A stretch of DNA of 64,000 nucleotides from NCBI GenBank assembly GCA_023667015.1, contig JAMPAX010000006.1, positions 1 to 64,000 on the forward strand, read 5' to 3'. The position numbers were made by a program, and so were the translations under genes. This document shows, piece after piece, positions 9,733-19,018 of this stretch. A model generated the notes under the pieces. That model searched no databases. It saw only the letters and a program-made list of their open reading frames with translations, and had not been told where the DNA came from. The stretch's first letter is position 1. Each line of letters begins with the position of its first letter. This DNA is from Muribaculaceae bacterium (GTDB lineage: Bacteria; Bacteroidota; Bacteroidia; Bacteroidales; Muribaculaceae).

Positions 9733-9764
9733 CAAAATTAATGAAAATAATTGCGACATACAAG
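9733..9764 (-). promoter_or_regulatory. Promoter of recJ-recQ
   Basis: On the minus strand the -7 box TAATTTTG (9740-9733) lies exactly 20 bp from a -33 box CTTG (9764-9761, consensus TTTG). It sits about 50 bp upstream of the chosen recJ start and inside the longer alternative frame, which supports the shorter start. Confidence 0.6.
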
Positions 9765-9910
9765 AAAAAAGTACAAGCAAAATACGGACCGGATACGAGC
9801 TGTAGAAAAATGACTGTTGTCGCCCACACACTCTTTTGAATGACAAAGAGTAAGAGAAATTGGATAAAATTTTAGTAAATTAATAATTTTTATTTTTCAG
9901 AATATTATAT

Positions 9911-9918
9911 TAATTTTG
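9911..9918 (+). promoter_or_regulatory. -7 box of the parA promoter
   Basis: TAATTTTG fits TAnnTTTG and ends 5 nt before the parA ATG. The expected -33 position holds TTTT rather than TTTG. The intergenic stretch 9682-9923 is AT-rich and carries this promoter and the divergent recJ promoter; nothing else was seen in it. Confidence 0.45.
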
Positions 9919-9923
9919 AAACT

Positions 9924-10688
9924 ATGAAAGCAAAAGTAATTACTATAGCAAATCATAAAGGAGGAGTAGGCAAGACCACCTCCGTTGCCACTATTGGCGT
10001 GGCACTGACCATGTTGGGGAAACGAGTACTTCTAATAGACCTGGATGCACAACAGAATCTATCGTTTACCCTCACACAAAATGAAGACCCCGAGAAGAGC
10101 GTATATGACTCATTAGTAAAGGGCGATGAACTGCCCATCGTCAATGTACGGCTTAACCTGGATTTAGTACCCTCCTCGCTTGAACTTGCCCGCGCAGAAA
10201 TAGACCTCGCCTCGAAAATAGCACGTGAGCGACTATTGAAAAATCTTCTGGAGCCATACCTTGATAAATACGATTACATCCTCTTTGACTGTCCGCCATC
10301 ATTGGGAGTAGTCACCACCAACGCGCTTGTAGCCTCTGATGAACTTTACATACCCCTGACAGCGGAAGCATTGCCACTCAAAGGACTTGCCATGCTCGAT
10401 GAGGTAGTCAGAGAAGTAAAACGACTTGTAAACCCGAATCTTGACCTGGGGGGAGTCTTCTTCACTCGCTACAACAATCGCAAGCTCAACAAGGACGTTG
10501 TTGACATGATAACACAAAAATACGGCGACAAAGTCTTCAAGACAAAGATCCGAGAAAACATCTCATTGGCAGAGATGCCCTTGACCGGACAGTCAATTTT
10601 CGAATACGAATCGCGATCGAATGGAGCCAAAGACTACATGTCACTTGCTGAAGAAATCGTAGCACGCCAAGACAACACAATGATATAA
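9924..10688 (+). CDS. parA: ParA/Soj-family partition ATPase
   Basis: The 254-residue protein carries the deviant Walker A motif KGGVGKTT at its N-terminus, Walker A' (LLIDLDAQQN) and Walker B (YILFDCPPSLG). These define the ParA/Soj family, which moves DNA by ATP-dependent non-specific DNA binding. There is no N-terminal helix-turn-helix, so it is the short form. The next gene encodes a small ribbon-helix-helix protein, not a classical ParB, as in small type Ib partition pairs. No parS-like site array was recognised by eye. Whether it acts on the chromosome or is a relic of an integrated element is open. Confidence 0.85.
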   Translation: MKAKVITIANHKGGVGKTTSVATIGVALTMLGKRVLLIDLDAQQNLSFTLTQNEDPEKSVYDSLVKGDELPIVNVRLNLDLVPSSLELARAEIDLASKIARERLLKNLLEPYLDKYDYILFDCPPSLGVVTTNALVASDELYIPLTAEALPLKGLAMLDEVVREVKRLVNPNLDLGGVFFTRYNNRKLNKDVVDMITQKYGDKVFKTKIRENISLAEMPLTGQSIFEYESRSNGAKDYMSLAEEIVARQDNTMI

Positions 10689-10719
10689 TATAACGAGAAA
10701 AATAGGTAACGAGAAAAGT

Positions 10720-11139
10720 ATGGCAAAGAAGAGTTTAGCATCCCTTATGGTAGGGATAATGGGGGATGAACCCGCAAAAACAACCGAACCGGAAGTATCA
10801 TCCACTCCAACACCGGAGGTAGTCGAAGAGACTCCGGCAGAAGCAGACATCCAAGAGGTTGCAATCGAAGAAAACTCAAAAGAAGAAAACTCAAAAGAAG
10901 AAAATCCGGAGTCAACACGACGTCGGCGTGTAGGACGCCCCAGGAAAGGGGAGACTCCGGTTAAGAGCGATGAAATCCGAGCTACCTTCATTGTAGATCC
11001 GGCTCAGATGAAGAAAATAAAATATATATCATTGGCTGAAGGGAATTTGCTCAAAGAGACTCTCTATAACGCCTTGGAACAATACATAGCAGACTGGGAA
11101 GAGGAAAACGGCAGGATAAAACTCCCCGGTAAGAAATAA
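10720..11139 (+). CDS. Ribbon-helix-helix DNA-binding partner of ParA
   Basis: The 139-residue protein has three parts. An acidic, low-complexity N-terminal half contains the short tandem repeat EENSKEENSKEEN (about 50-62). A basic AT-hook-like segment, RRRRVGRPRKG, spans 67-77. The C-terminal region (about 86-125) has a beta strand RATFIVD followed by two helices, the pattern of ribbon-helix-helix domains. It starts 31 nt after parA, so it is the likely centromere-binding partner. No ParB nuclease domain is present. Function is inferred from layout and context. Confidence 0.6.
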   Translation: MAKKSLASLMVGIMGDEPAKTTEPEVSSTPTPEVVEETPAEADIQEVAIEENSKEENSKEENPESTRRRRVGRPRKGETPVKSDEIRATFIVDPAQMKKIKYISLAEGNLLKETLYNALEQYIADWEEENGRIKLPGKK

Positions 11140-11162
11140 CCGGGAAAGAAATAAGCCGCCCC

Positions 11163-11198
11163 TAGGTAGATAGTCGATTTAAATTCAACAGCTACTTA
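11163..11198. repeat. Miniature (36-bp) copy of the terminal-inverted-repeat element
   Basis: The sequence begins TAGGTAGATAGTCGATTTAA and ends CAACAGCTACTTA. It joins the two ends of the roughly 165-bp element seen at 18833-18997 and 55949-56110, with the whole interior missing. Its last base is the A of the candidate ATG at 11198. It looks like an internally deleted derivative. Confidence 0.6.
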
Positions 11199-12166
11199 TG
11201 AGCAAAATTTTTATGAGCAGCCTCAATAAGATGCGAATTAGAACGATAATTACCGGAATGTTGGCATTGTCGGCAGTGATAGCAGCTGTCGGCATGTCAG
11301 CGTTTACCCATCCTCCACTTCAGAAAGCACAAATCGGCAAAGTACATCGTCGGTATGTCCCCTCTGTGGAAATGGGAGACACAATAACCATAGACGTATG
11401 GACACCTGAAGGCTATCGTCCCGATTCGATATCTTATCCCGTCATCTTCATGCACGATGGTCAGAACCTATATGATTCCACCACTACGTGGAATAGGCAA
11501 TCATGGGAAATGGATTCTATAGTCGGTGGACTTATCAGCTCTCACCAGATTCCGGAGATTATAATAGCAGGTGTACATAGTGTAGACTCCACCAGGCTTG
11601 GAGACCTAATGCCGGAGAATGCTATCAAATATTTGAAGAGACCCTACTCGGGAGCTATAGACGAATTTGTAGCCTCAGGGAAAGTGCGCGGAAACGCCTA
11701 TGCCGCCTTTTTAGCCAACACCTTGCGTCCGATGATGATCGAAGAATTCAACATCAGTAGCAATCCAGACTCTACGTTTGTTATGGGTTCGAGCATGGGC
11801 GGGCTGATGTCTGTATATGCCATGACAGAGTATCCTCAGGTATTTGGAGCAGCGGCATGCCTATCAACGCATTGGATAGGCACACTCGATGGCGACCCTT
11901 CATTTAGAGAAGCCATGGCCTCCTACTTGCGGGAGAACCTCCCTTCGGGGGAAACACATCGTCTGTACTTCGATCGAGGCACAGCGACTCTCGACAGCAA
12001 TTACAAAGAAGCGGAGCTGAGAATGATATCACTGGTAGACAGCTTAGGATACAATCCTGAAAAGGGGAACTTCGAATCTTTTGTCGACACCGGAGGTGCA
12101 CATGAAGAGCGCAGCTGGGCGAGGCGAGTGGCAATTCCTTTGAAATTTCTATTTCCACATCAGTAG
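11198..12166 (+). CDS. Exported esterase-D-like alpha/beta hydrolase
   Basis: The protein is 322 residues from ATG 11198; ATGs at 11213 and 11231 are also possible. The 11231 start gives the cleanest signal peptide (MRIRTIITGMLALSAVIAAV). The mature part matches the putative esterase family (esterase D, enterochelin esterase Fes, ferulate esterase): PVIFMHDGQNLYD near residue 81, nucleophile Ser199 in GSSMGG, and a late His in TGGAHEERSW. Substrates of the family range from acetylated or feruloylated sugars to siderophore esters, so the substrate is not assigned. A miniature repeat abuts the 5' end and a hairpin follows the stop. Confidence 0.75.
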   Translation: MSKIFMSSLNKMRIRTIITGMLALSAVIAAVGMSAFTHPPLQKAQIGKVHRRYVPSVEMGDTITIDVWTPEGYRPDSISYPVIFMHDGQNLYDSTTTWNRQSWEMDSIVGGLISSHQIPEIIIAGVHSVDSTRLGDLMPENAIKYLKRPYSGAIDEFVASGKVRGNAYAAFLANTLRPMMIEEFNISSNPDSTFVMGSSMGGLMSVYAMTEYPQVFGAAACLSTHWIGTLDGDPSFREAMASYLRENLPSGETHRLYFDRGTATLDSNYKEAELRMISLVDSLGYNPEKGNFESFVDTGGAHEERSWARRVAIPLKFLFPHQ

Positions 12167-12195
12167 GGAGTCCGGAGGCAGATGGGGCGGATTCA

Positions 12196-12220
12196 GGAGG
12201 CCGCCGGCCTCCCTCTACTT
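12196..12220 (+). terminator. Hairpin after the esterase gene
   Basis: GGAGGCC (12196-12202) and GGCCTCC (12206-12212) form a GC-rich 7-bp stem with a 3-nt loop, followed by CTCTACTTT. It is a likely terminator between the esterase and the convergent ogt gene. Confidence 0.45.
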
Positions 12221-12276
12221 TAAAAACAAAGACCCGGCACTCGAGCTCGAAAGGCGGAAAGATTTGGGGGATTTGA

Positions 12277-12798
12277 CTATTGGAAGATTTCTGGAGACTC
12301 TAAATTCAGAAGAGACTGCTTGGATTGAAGGCCTCCGGCATATCCGGTCAGACTCTTGTTGCTACCTATAACCCTATGGCAAGGTACTATTATTGAAATA
12401 GGATTTGCAGCATTGGCAGCGGCAACAGCTCGTATAGCTTTAGGATTACCAATCCTTTGAGCTTGAGTAGCATAAGTGATTGTAGTGCCATAAGGAATCT
12501 TACAGAGTTCGGACCATACACGGAGCTGAAAATCAGTTCCGATAAGATTGATTGGAATATTAAACGCGCGGCGAGAGCCTTTGAAATACTCCTCAAGTTG
12601 AGCAATTGCGGATGTTATCAGGTCAGACTCGCCCATTTCACAATTGACATTAAGAAATTGACAAATCTTTGGCAACAAATTCTTGTTAGAAGATACCCAG
12701 TCACACAGACACAGATACTCACCGCAAGATGCAAGACGCAAATCGCCTGCAGGTGAAGAATAAACAGAGAAAAATACAGTATTTAGAGGTGTAGCCAT
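12277..12798 (-). CDS. ogt: Methylated-DNA-protein-cysteine S-methyltransferase
   Basis: This suicide enzyme removes O6-methyl groups from guanine (and O4-methyl from thymine) by transfer to its own cysteine. The active site is Cys140 in IIVPCHRV, with the usual preceding ANPISII and a following GYAGGLQSKQSLL. The helix-turn-helix segment with RAVAAANAANP places the arginine finger near residue 123. At 173 residues it has a full length N-terminal ribonuclease-like domain but no Ada regulatory domain. It is divergent from the pyr cluster, with overlapping promoter elements. Confidence 0.92.
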   Translation of the reverse strand: MATPLNTVFFSVYSSPAGDLRLASCGEYLCLCDWVSSNKNLLPKICQFLNVNCEMGESDLITSAIAQLEEYFKGSRRAFNIPINLIGTDFQLRVWSELCKIPYGTTITYATQAQRIGNPKAIRAVAAANAANPISIIVPCHRVIGSNKSLTGYAGGLQSKQSLLNLESPEIFQ

Positions 12799-12821
12799 CG
12801 AAGATAATGAAGAAAATAATG

Positions 12822-12853
12822 CAAAATTAAGAGATATTTCCCCAAAATTCGAA
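12822..12853 (-). promoter_or_regulatory. Promoter of ogt
   Basis: On the minus strand TAATTTTG (12829-12822) lies exactly 20 bp from TTCG (12853-12850), one mismatch from TTTG. It is about 25 bp upstream of the ogt start and overlaps the divergent promoter of the pyrC leader. Confidence 0.5.
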
Positions 12854-12870
12854 AAAAAAGACTATCTTTG
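12837..12870 (+). promoter_or_regulatory. Promoter of the pyrC leader
   Basis: TATCTTTG at 12863-12870 fits TAnnTTTG exactly. TTTC at 12837-12840 is a one-mismatch -33 box, 22 bp upstream. Transcription would start about 4-7 nt later and give a leader of roughly 140 nt before pyrC. Confidence 0.55.
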
Positions 12871-13011
12871 TGGCAGTATGTGGAGGAAGAGACTAAATAC
12901 TGCCAATGTAAGTACAGTTTCAAACAGATGTTTGAAACCGTTTTACGGCCTCTTCCCCCCTCTGACATAGAATAATAAACTACTGCAATCCGTAAATGGG
13001 TTGCTTTTTTT
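12871..13011 (+). ncRNA. Structured leader or small RNA upstream of pyrC, ending in an intrinsic terminator
   Basis: Four pairings are visible. Hairpin P1 pairs TGGCAGTAT (12871-12879) with ATACTGCCA (12897-12905). Its loop contains GGAAGAG (12885-12891), complementary to CTCTTCC (12950-12956), a possible pseudoknot. Hairpin P3 pairs GTTTCAAAC (12917-12925) with GTTTGAAAC (12930-12938). A terminator pairs GCAATCC (12985-12991) with GGGTTGC (12998-13004), followed by seven T's. TTTACGG (12942-12948) is complementary to CCGTAAA (12990-12996), which covers the terminator's left arm end and loop and could act as an antiterminator. It could be a cis-acting attenuator of the pyr genes or an independent small RNA. 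The ligand or signal, if any, is unknown. Confidence 0.55.
12985..13011 (+). terminator. Intrinsic terminator in the pyrC leader
   Basis: A 7-bp stem (one G-T pair) with loop GTAAAT is followed immediately by TTTTTTT at 13005-13011. It is canonical in form and sits 2 nt before one candidate pyrC start and 26 nt before the other. Confidence 0.7.
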
Positions 13012-13037
13012 GTATGACAAATCTACAAAACTGCCAT

Positions 13038-14345
13038 ATGCAAGAAACTACAGGTAGCTATGTATTGCGCAATGCGACAATCCATCTGAAAGGTGGAGGG
13101 ACAAAGCTCACCGATATATTTGTATCCAATGGAATCATAACGGGTATATTCAACTCCGGGTCTGCAGAAAGTCCGGTACCAAGTACACAGATAGAAGAAA
13201 TTGACCTGATGGGGTTGAGTGTACTTCCAGGACTTGTGGATATGCACGTTCACTTTCGCGAACCCGGCTACGAATACAAAGAGACGATAGCCGGAGGAGC
13301 AGCAGCAGCAATAGCCGGAGGATTCACCACTGTCTGTCCTATGCCAAATCTCAATCCGTCGCCGGATAGCGAGGAGCACCTTGATCAAGAGATTGAAGCA
13401 ATACTAAAACTCCGCGGAAAGATAGATATACGACCCTACGGATGCATTACTCTGGGGCGTAAAGGGAAAGAATGCGTAGACTTTAAGAAATTACAAACCT
13501 ATTCTGCAAAAAAAGGAATTCAGCTTGCAGGATTTTCCGACGATGGCAGTGGCATACAGGAAGAAGCACCTATGCGTCGAGCACTCGAAGCCTCAGCACG
13601 CGAAGGGTTCTTGGTAGCAGCACATTGTGAAGTCAACGACCTGCTACGAGGGGGCTACATCCACGATGGAGAATGGTGTAGGAGCCATTATCATAAGGGG
13701 ATATGTTCTGAAAGCGAATGGAAAGAGGTAGAGCGCGACATAAAAATAGCCGAAGAGACGGGAGGGCATCTACATATCTGTCATGTCTCCACTAAAGAGA
13801 GTGTAGAGCTCATCAGAGAAGCCAAGAAGAGGGGAGTACACGTCAGTTGCGAGACCGGGCCGCATTATCTTGTCTTTAGTGATGAAGACATAAAAGATGA
13901 AGGTCGCTTCAAGATGAATCCACCGCTGCGCACTCCTGAAGATCGAAGAGCGCTGATAGAAGGGATAATTGACGGCACAATTGATGCCATAGCAACCGAC
14001 CATGCTCCACACTCCTTAGAAGAGAAAAGTCGCGGCCTAAGCGAAAGCGCCATGGGAGTAGTAGGGTTGGAGACCAGCTTCCCGGCCGTATATACTTTTA
14101 TGGTAAAAGAAGGACATATTGACATGTACAGACTAATAGAGATCATGTCTCTGACACCACGAAAGCTCCTGGGAATGATCGGGGCAGAAAATGGAGCAAT
14201 GCGCGTAGGCAACCGCGCTGAACTTACGATTGTAGACCTTCAGAGCTATCAGAGAATAGACCCGGCTAAATTTTCCGGCAAAGGGAGAAGTACTCCCTTT
14301 GAAGGGCTCATTCTGCATGGGAAAGTAGTCGGAATTAGGAATTAG
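13038..14345 (+). CDS. pyrC: Dihydroorotase
   Basis: This enzyme cyclises N-carbamoyl-aspartate to dihydroorotate, the third step of UMP synthesis. It is the type I, amidohydrolase form of about 435 residues. Metal ligands lie in DMHVHFREPGYEYKET, with histidines in AAHCE and HICHVS and the catalytic Asp in ATDHAPHS. The start is uncertain: ATG 13038 (MQETTGSYVL) is chosen because homology begins there, ATG 13014 is possible, and ATG 12996 lies inside the terminator loop and is unlikely. It is the first gene of pyrC-K-D-F-E-B, with pyrK 10 nt downstream. Confidence 0.92.
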   Translation: MQETTGSYVLRNATIHLKGGGTKLTDIFVSNGIITGIFNSGSAESPVPSTQIEEIDLMGLSVLPGLVDMHVHFREPGYEYKETIAGGAAAAIAGGFTTVCPMPNLNPSPDSEEHLDQEIEAILKLRGKIDIRPYGCITLGRKGKECVDFKKLQTYSAKKGIQLAGFSDDGSGIQEEAPMRRALEASAREGFLVAAHCEVNDLLRGGYIHDGEWCRSHYHKGICSESEWKEVERDIKIAEETGGHLHICHVSTKESVELIREAKKRGVHVSCETGPHYLVFSDEDIKDEGRFKMNPPLRTPEDRRALIEGIIDGTIDAIATDHAPHSLEEKSRGLSESAMGVVGLETSFPAVYTFMVKEGHIDMYRLIEIMSLTPRKLLGMIGAENGAMRVGNRAELTIVDLQSYQRIDPAKFSGKGRSTPFEGLILHGKVVGIRN

Positions 14346-14355
14346 AAATATACGA

Positions 14356-16082
<1,727 letters not shown>

Positions 16083-16094
16083 AATTTAAAAGAT

Positions 16095-16787
16095 ATGAGA
16101 GAAGTAATTATAGCCTGCGACTTCAGTTCAGCAGAAGAGACATATTCATTTCTCGACAAATTTGGAGATGAACGACCATTTGTAAAAATCGGCATGGAGC
16201 TATACTATGCAGCCGGCAACGAAATAGTAAGAGAACTAAAACGACGTGGACATAAGATATTCTTAGACCTTAAACTCCACGACATTCCGAACACCGTAAA
16301 TAAAGCGATTCGAGTATTATCGTCCTTGGATGTAGACATGACCAACGTGCATGCCTCAGGAGGGATAGAGATGATGAAAGCCGCCCTTGAAGGACTGACA
16401 CGTGCCGATGGCACACGACCGTTGCTGATAGCCGTGACGCAGTTGACATCCACTTCCGAAGAGATGCTACATGACCAGCTACTGATCGGAGTAGACATGA
16501 ACACTACAATAGCTCGCTATGCACAGAATGCTAAAGAAGCAGGCCTCGACGGAGTAGTGTGTTCACCACTTGAGGCATCCCTGGTAAAAGAAGCATGTGG
16601 AAAAGACTTCATGGCAGTGACACCCGGCATCAGGTTTGCAGACAGCAGCAAAGACGACCAAAAGAGAATTACCACTCCGGCAAAAGCCCGCGAGATAGGT
16701 TCTGACTACATAGTAGTAGGGCGTCCGATTACGGCCGCTGAGAAACCACTGGAAGCCTACAGGAAATGTGTAGAAGAATTTCATTAA
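16095..16787 (+). CDS. pyrF: Orotidine-5'-phosphate decarboxylase
   Basis: PyrF decarboxylates OMP to UMP, the last step of the pathway. It is the short, type 1 form of 230 residues, with the catalytic Asp-Lys-Asp array in [13 protein letters not shown] and the phosphate-gripping VTPGIRF and VVGRPIT motifs. Many Bacteroidales carry a longer type 2 enzyme instead, so this short form is worth noting. It sits 12 nt after pyrD and before pyrE, which makes its substrate. Confidence 0.93.
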   Translation: MREVIIACDFSSAEETYSFLDKFGDERPFVKIGMELYYAAGNEIVRELKRRGHKIFLDLKLHDIPNTVNKAIRVLSSLDVDMTNVHASGGIEMMKAALEGLTRADGTRPLLIAVTQLTSTSEEMLHDQLLIGVDMNTTIARYAQNAKEAGLDGVVCSPLEASLVKEACGKDFMAVTPGIRFADSSKDDQKRITTPAKAREIGSDYIVVGRPITAAEKPLEAYRKCVEEFH

Positions 16788-16819
16788 GAACTTATAATTA
16801 AGAATTAAGAATATATAAG

Positions 16820-17470
16820 ATGAAGACAGCGAAAGAGATAGCAGGAGCATTATTAGGGATTGGAGCGATATATCTTCGACCCAACGAGCCCTTCACTTGG
16901 GCAAGCGGCATAAAAAGTCCCATCTATTGTGACAACAGACTAATCCTCACCTCACCGCAAGTACGCGATGATGTAGAACTTTCCATAGCTGAGGGTGTAA
17001 AGAAATATTACCCTGAAGCAGAAATCTTGATGGGTACGAGTACTGCCGGAATAGCACACGCAGCCATAGCAGCCCACCTTTTAGGGATGCCCATGGGGTA
17101 TGTACGCGGGAGTGCCAAAGACCACGGCCGCAACAATCGTATAGAAGGACGGCTTGAAAAAGGACAAAAGGTAGTAGTCATCGAAGACCTCATCTCCACT
17201 GCAGGAAGTTGCATAGAGGTAGTAGAAACCCTTCGCGAGGCAGGGGCCGAAGTATTGGGAGTTGTCAGCATCTTCACCTATGGGATGGAGCGTGGAATTA
17301 AGCGTCTGCACGAAGCTAACGTAGAGAACCACTCCCTCTCAAACTTTGATGTCCTTCTGGACGTAGCTACAGAACGGGGAACAATCAAGGCCAACGATCG
17401 CGAACGTCTGTTGCGATTTATGTCCAACCCATCGGATGAATCTTGGATGACTTATGAGGGTGTATCATAA
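16820..17470 (+). CDS. pyrE: Orotate phosphoribosyltransferase
   Basis: PyrE joins orotate and PRPP to give OMP. The PRPP-binding motif VVVIEDLISTAGS is intact (about residues 115-127), as is the flexible-loop segment with KDHGRNNRIEG. The length of 216 residues is typical. Its stop codon lies inside the outer arm of a long nested inverted repeat that separates it from pyrB. Confidence 0.93.
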   Translation: MKTAKEIAGALLGIGAIYLRPNEPFTWASGIKSPIYCDNRLILTSPQVRDDVELSIAEGVKKYYPEAEILMGTSTAGIAHAAIAAHLLGMPMGYVRGSAKDHGRNNRIEGRLEKGQKVVVIEDLISTAGSCIEVVETLREAGAEVLGVVSIFTYGMERGIKRLHEANVENHSLSNFDVLLDVATERGTIKANDRERLLRFMSNPSDESWMTYEGVS

Positions 17471-17578
17471 ATCGTCTTTCCAATAGAATGTAGGGACACA
17501 CCATGGTGCGTCCGCATATAATCATCTTGTTATAACGGACGCACCATGGTGGGTCCCAACATTCAGATTTATGATACA
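17461..17578. repeat. Nested palindrome with REP-like core between pyrE and pyrB
   Basis: The inner arms at 17487-17514 and 17536-17563 (28 nt each, two mismatches) contain GGTGCGTCCG and CGGACGCACC. The outer arms TGTATCATAAATC (17461-17473) and GATTTATGATACA (17566-17578) are perfect. Together they can fold into a 118-nt hairpin in the pyrE-pyrB spacer. The core GTAGGGACACACCATGGTGC resembles a second palindrome at 43947-43971, so it is probably a dispersed REP-like element. It could protect or end the upstream message; no T tract follows. Confidence 0.65.
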
Positions 17579-17634
17579 ACCCCATAGTTGATAGTTGATA
17601 GATAATTGTCTTTGGGTGATTAAAATTATAGGAA

Positions 17635-18720
17635 ATGAGACATTTGATAGAGCCTTACGATCTTAGTAAGGAAGAGACCGAACAGATAGTAAATCTTGGT
17701 CTGGATATTATAGAGCATCGCGAACAATATAGCGAGGCATGTCGTGGCAAAAAACTGGCCACCCTCTTTTACGAGCCAAGCACACGTACACGACTTAGCT
17801 TTACTGCAGCGATGATGGAACTTGGAGGGAATGTAATTGGCTTTAACGATGCCGGGAGTAGCTCTGTAAGTAAGGGAGAGACTGTAGCAGACACTGTCAA
17901 AGTAATCAACTGCTTTGCCGACATAATCGCAATGCGCCATTATCAGGAAGGGGCAGCATTAGTAGCAGCGATGAATTCTCGCATACCGATAATCAACGCC
18001 GGCGATGGTAGCCATGCACATCCTACACAGACATTGACCGACCTGCTGACTATACGTAAGGAAATAGGTCGTTTTGAAGACCTTACAATCGGATTCTGTG
18101 GAGACCTGCTATATGGAAGGACTGTACACTCATTGATAAAAGCCCTTTCTCGATATCCCGGCCTTAAAGTCATACTTATATCTCCGGAGCAATTACGATT
18201 GCCGGACTATATGAAAGAGGAAGTATGCAAACCCAACGGAATAGAATATAAAGAGACCGACAATCTTGAAGAGGTAATCGGAGAGCTCGATGTACTATAC
18301 ATGACGAGAGTTCAGAAAGAACGCTTCTCTGATGAGGATGAATATGAAAGACTTAAAGACAGCTTCATACTCGATACAGAGAAGATGAGCCATGCACGCA
18401 AAGAGATGATAGTTCTTCATCCTTTACCTCGTGTCAACGAGATAACGACAGAGGTAGACACAGACCCACGAGCGGCCTACTTCCGCCAGGTTGAAAATGG
18501 CAAGTTTGTACGTATGGCGCTGATTCTAACCCTTCTTCGCAAAGCCGAAGAGAGGGATGACACCCCCCTACAATCACTCTGTGGAGCCGAAGAGCAATCC
18601 ATGAAATGCACCAACAACCGCTGTATCAGCCACTACGAAAGAGTAAGACCGCTATTTCGTCCCACCCAAGACGGCCAAGGATGCCGCTGTGTCTACTGCG
18701 AATCCAGCACAAATAATTAA
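17635..18720 (+). CDS. pyrB: Aspartate carbamoyltransferase with a C-terminal PyrI-like zinc domain
   Basis: This enzyme carries out the committed step of pyrimidine synthesis, joining carbamoyl phosphate and aspartate. Residues 1 to about 301 are a complete catalytic chain: STRTRLSF (49-56) binds carbamoyl phosphate, and HPTQTLTD and HPLPRVNEI are also present. About 60 extra residues follow. They contain Cys325, Cys330, Cys352 and Cys355 in a CTNNRC and CVYC arrangement, preceded by MK and followed by ES. This closely matches the C-x4-C, about 22, C-x2-C zinc domain at the end of the regulatory subunit PyrI. The allosteric nucleotide-binding half of PyrI is absent, and no pyrI lies in the window. 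In classical enzymes the zinc domain makes the contact between regulatory and catalytic chains. Confidence 0.9.
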   Translation: MRHLIEPYDLSKEETEQIVNLGLDIIEHREQYSEACRGKKLATLFYEPSTRTRLSFTAAMMELGGNVIGFNDAGSSSVSKGETVADTVKVINCFADIIAMRHYQEGAALVAAMNSRIPIINAGDGSHAHPTQTLTDLLTIRKEIGRFEDLTIGFCGDLLYGRTVHSLIKALSRYPGLKVILISPEQLRLPDYMKEEVCKPNGIEYKETDNLEEVIGELDVLYMTRVQKERFSDEDEYERLKDSFILDTEKMSHARKEMIVLHPLPRVNEITTEVDTDPRAAYFRQVENGKFVRMALILTLLRKAEERDDTPLQSLCGAEEQSMKCTNNRCISHYERVRPLFRPTQDGQGCRCVYCESSTNN

Positions 18721-18832
18721 TCTTCAAACTTGTAACTATAATTTTAATGAAAAATTTTTCTTTTTGATTTACTGTTTGATTTTTTGAATAGTTGTTGTAT
18801 AATTGTGCTTTATAAAATTATAAACTTCCAAG

Positions 18833-18997
18833 TAAGTAGATGGTTGATTTAAATTTAAACTTTATACGCGGTTATTTTTGAGACAGTTTCATCACTCGTA
18901 GAAGAGGGAATAATGCGAGCATTATGACCGATGAGAGGGGAGAAAATGGCCAAAAAGGACAAGCAGAAAGTTCGAATTTAAATTGAACAGCTACTTA
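18833..18997 (+). repeat. Terminal-inverted-repeat element, copy A (165 bp)
   Basis: The element begins TAAGTAGATGGTTGATTTAA and ends with the inverted counterpart ATTTAAATTGAACAGCTACT plus TA. The inverted ends are about 30 bp. It matches copy B at 55949-56110 (opposite orientation) at roughly 85% of positions by eye, along its whole length. No transposase is encoded. A short internal reading frame from ATGACCGATGAG is shifted between the copies by an indel, so coding is unlikely. Its size and structure suggest a MITE or similar non-autonomous element. The rest of the pyrB-19019 spacer is AT-rich with nothing else recognised. Confidence 0.75.
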
Positions 18998-19018
18998 TTT
19001 CAAATAAACTAAATATAG

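Noticed and set aside
9682-9846. Longer RecJ start adding 55 residues
   Set aside because: It crosses a good recJ promoter, and the extra residues are unlike RecJ.
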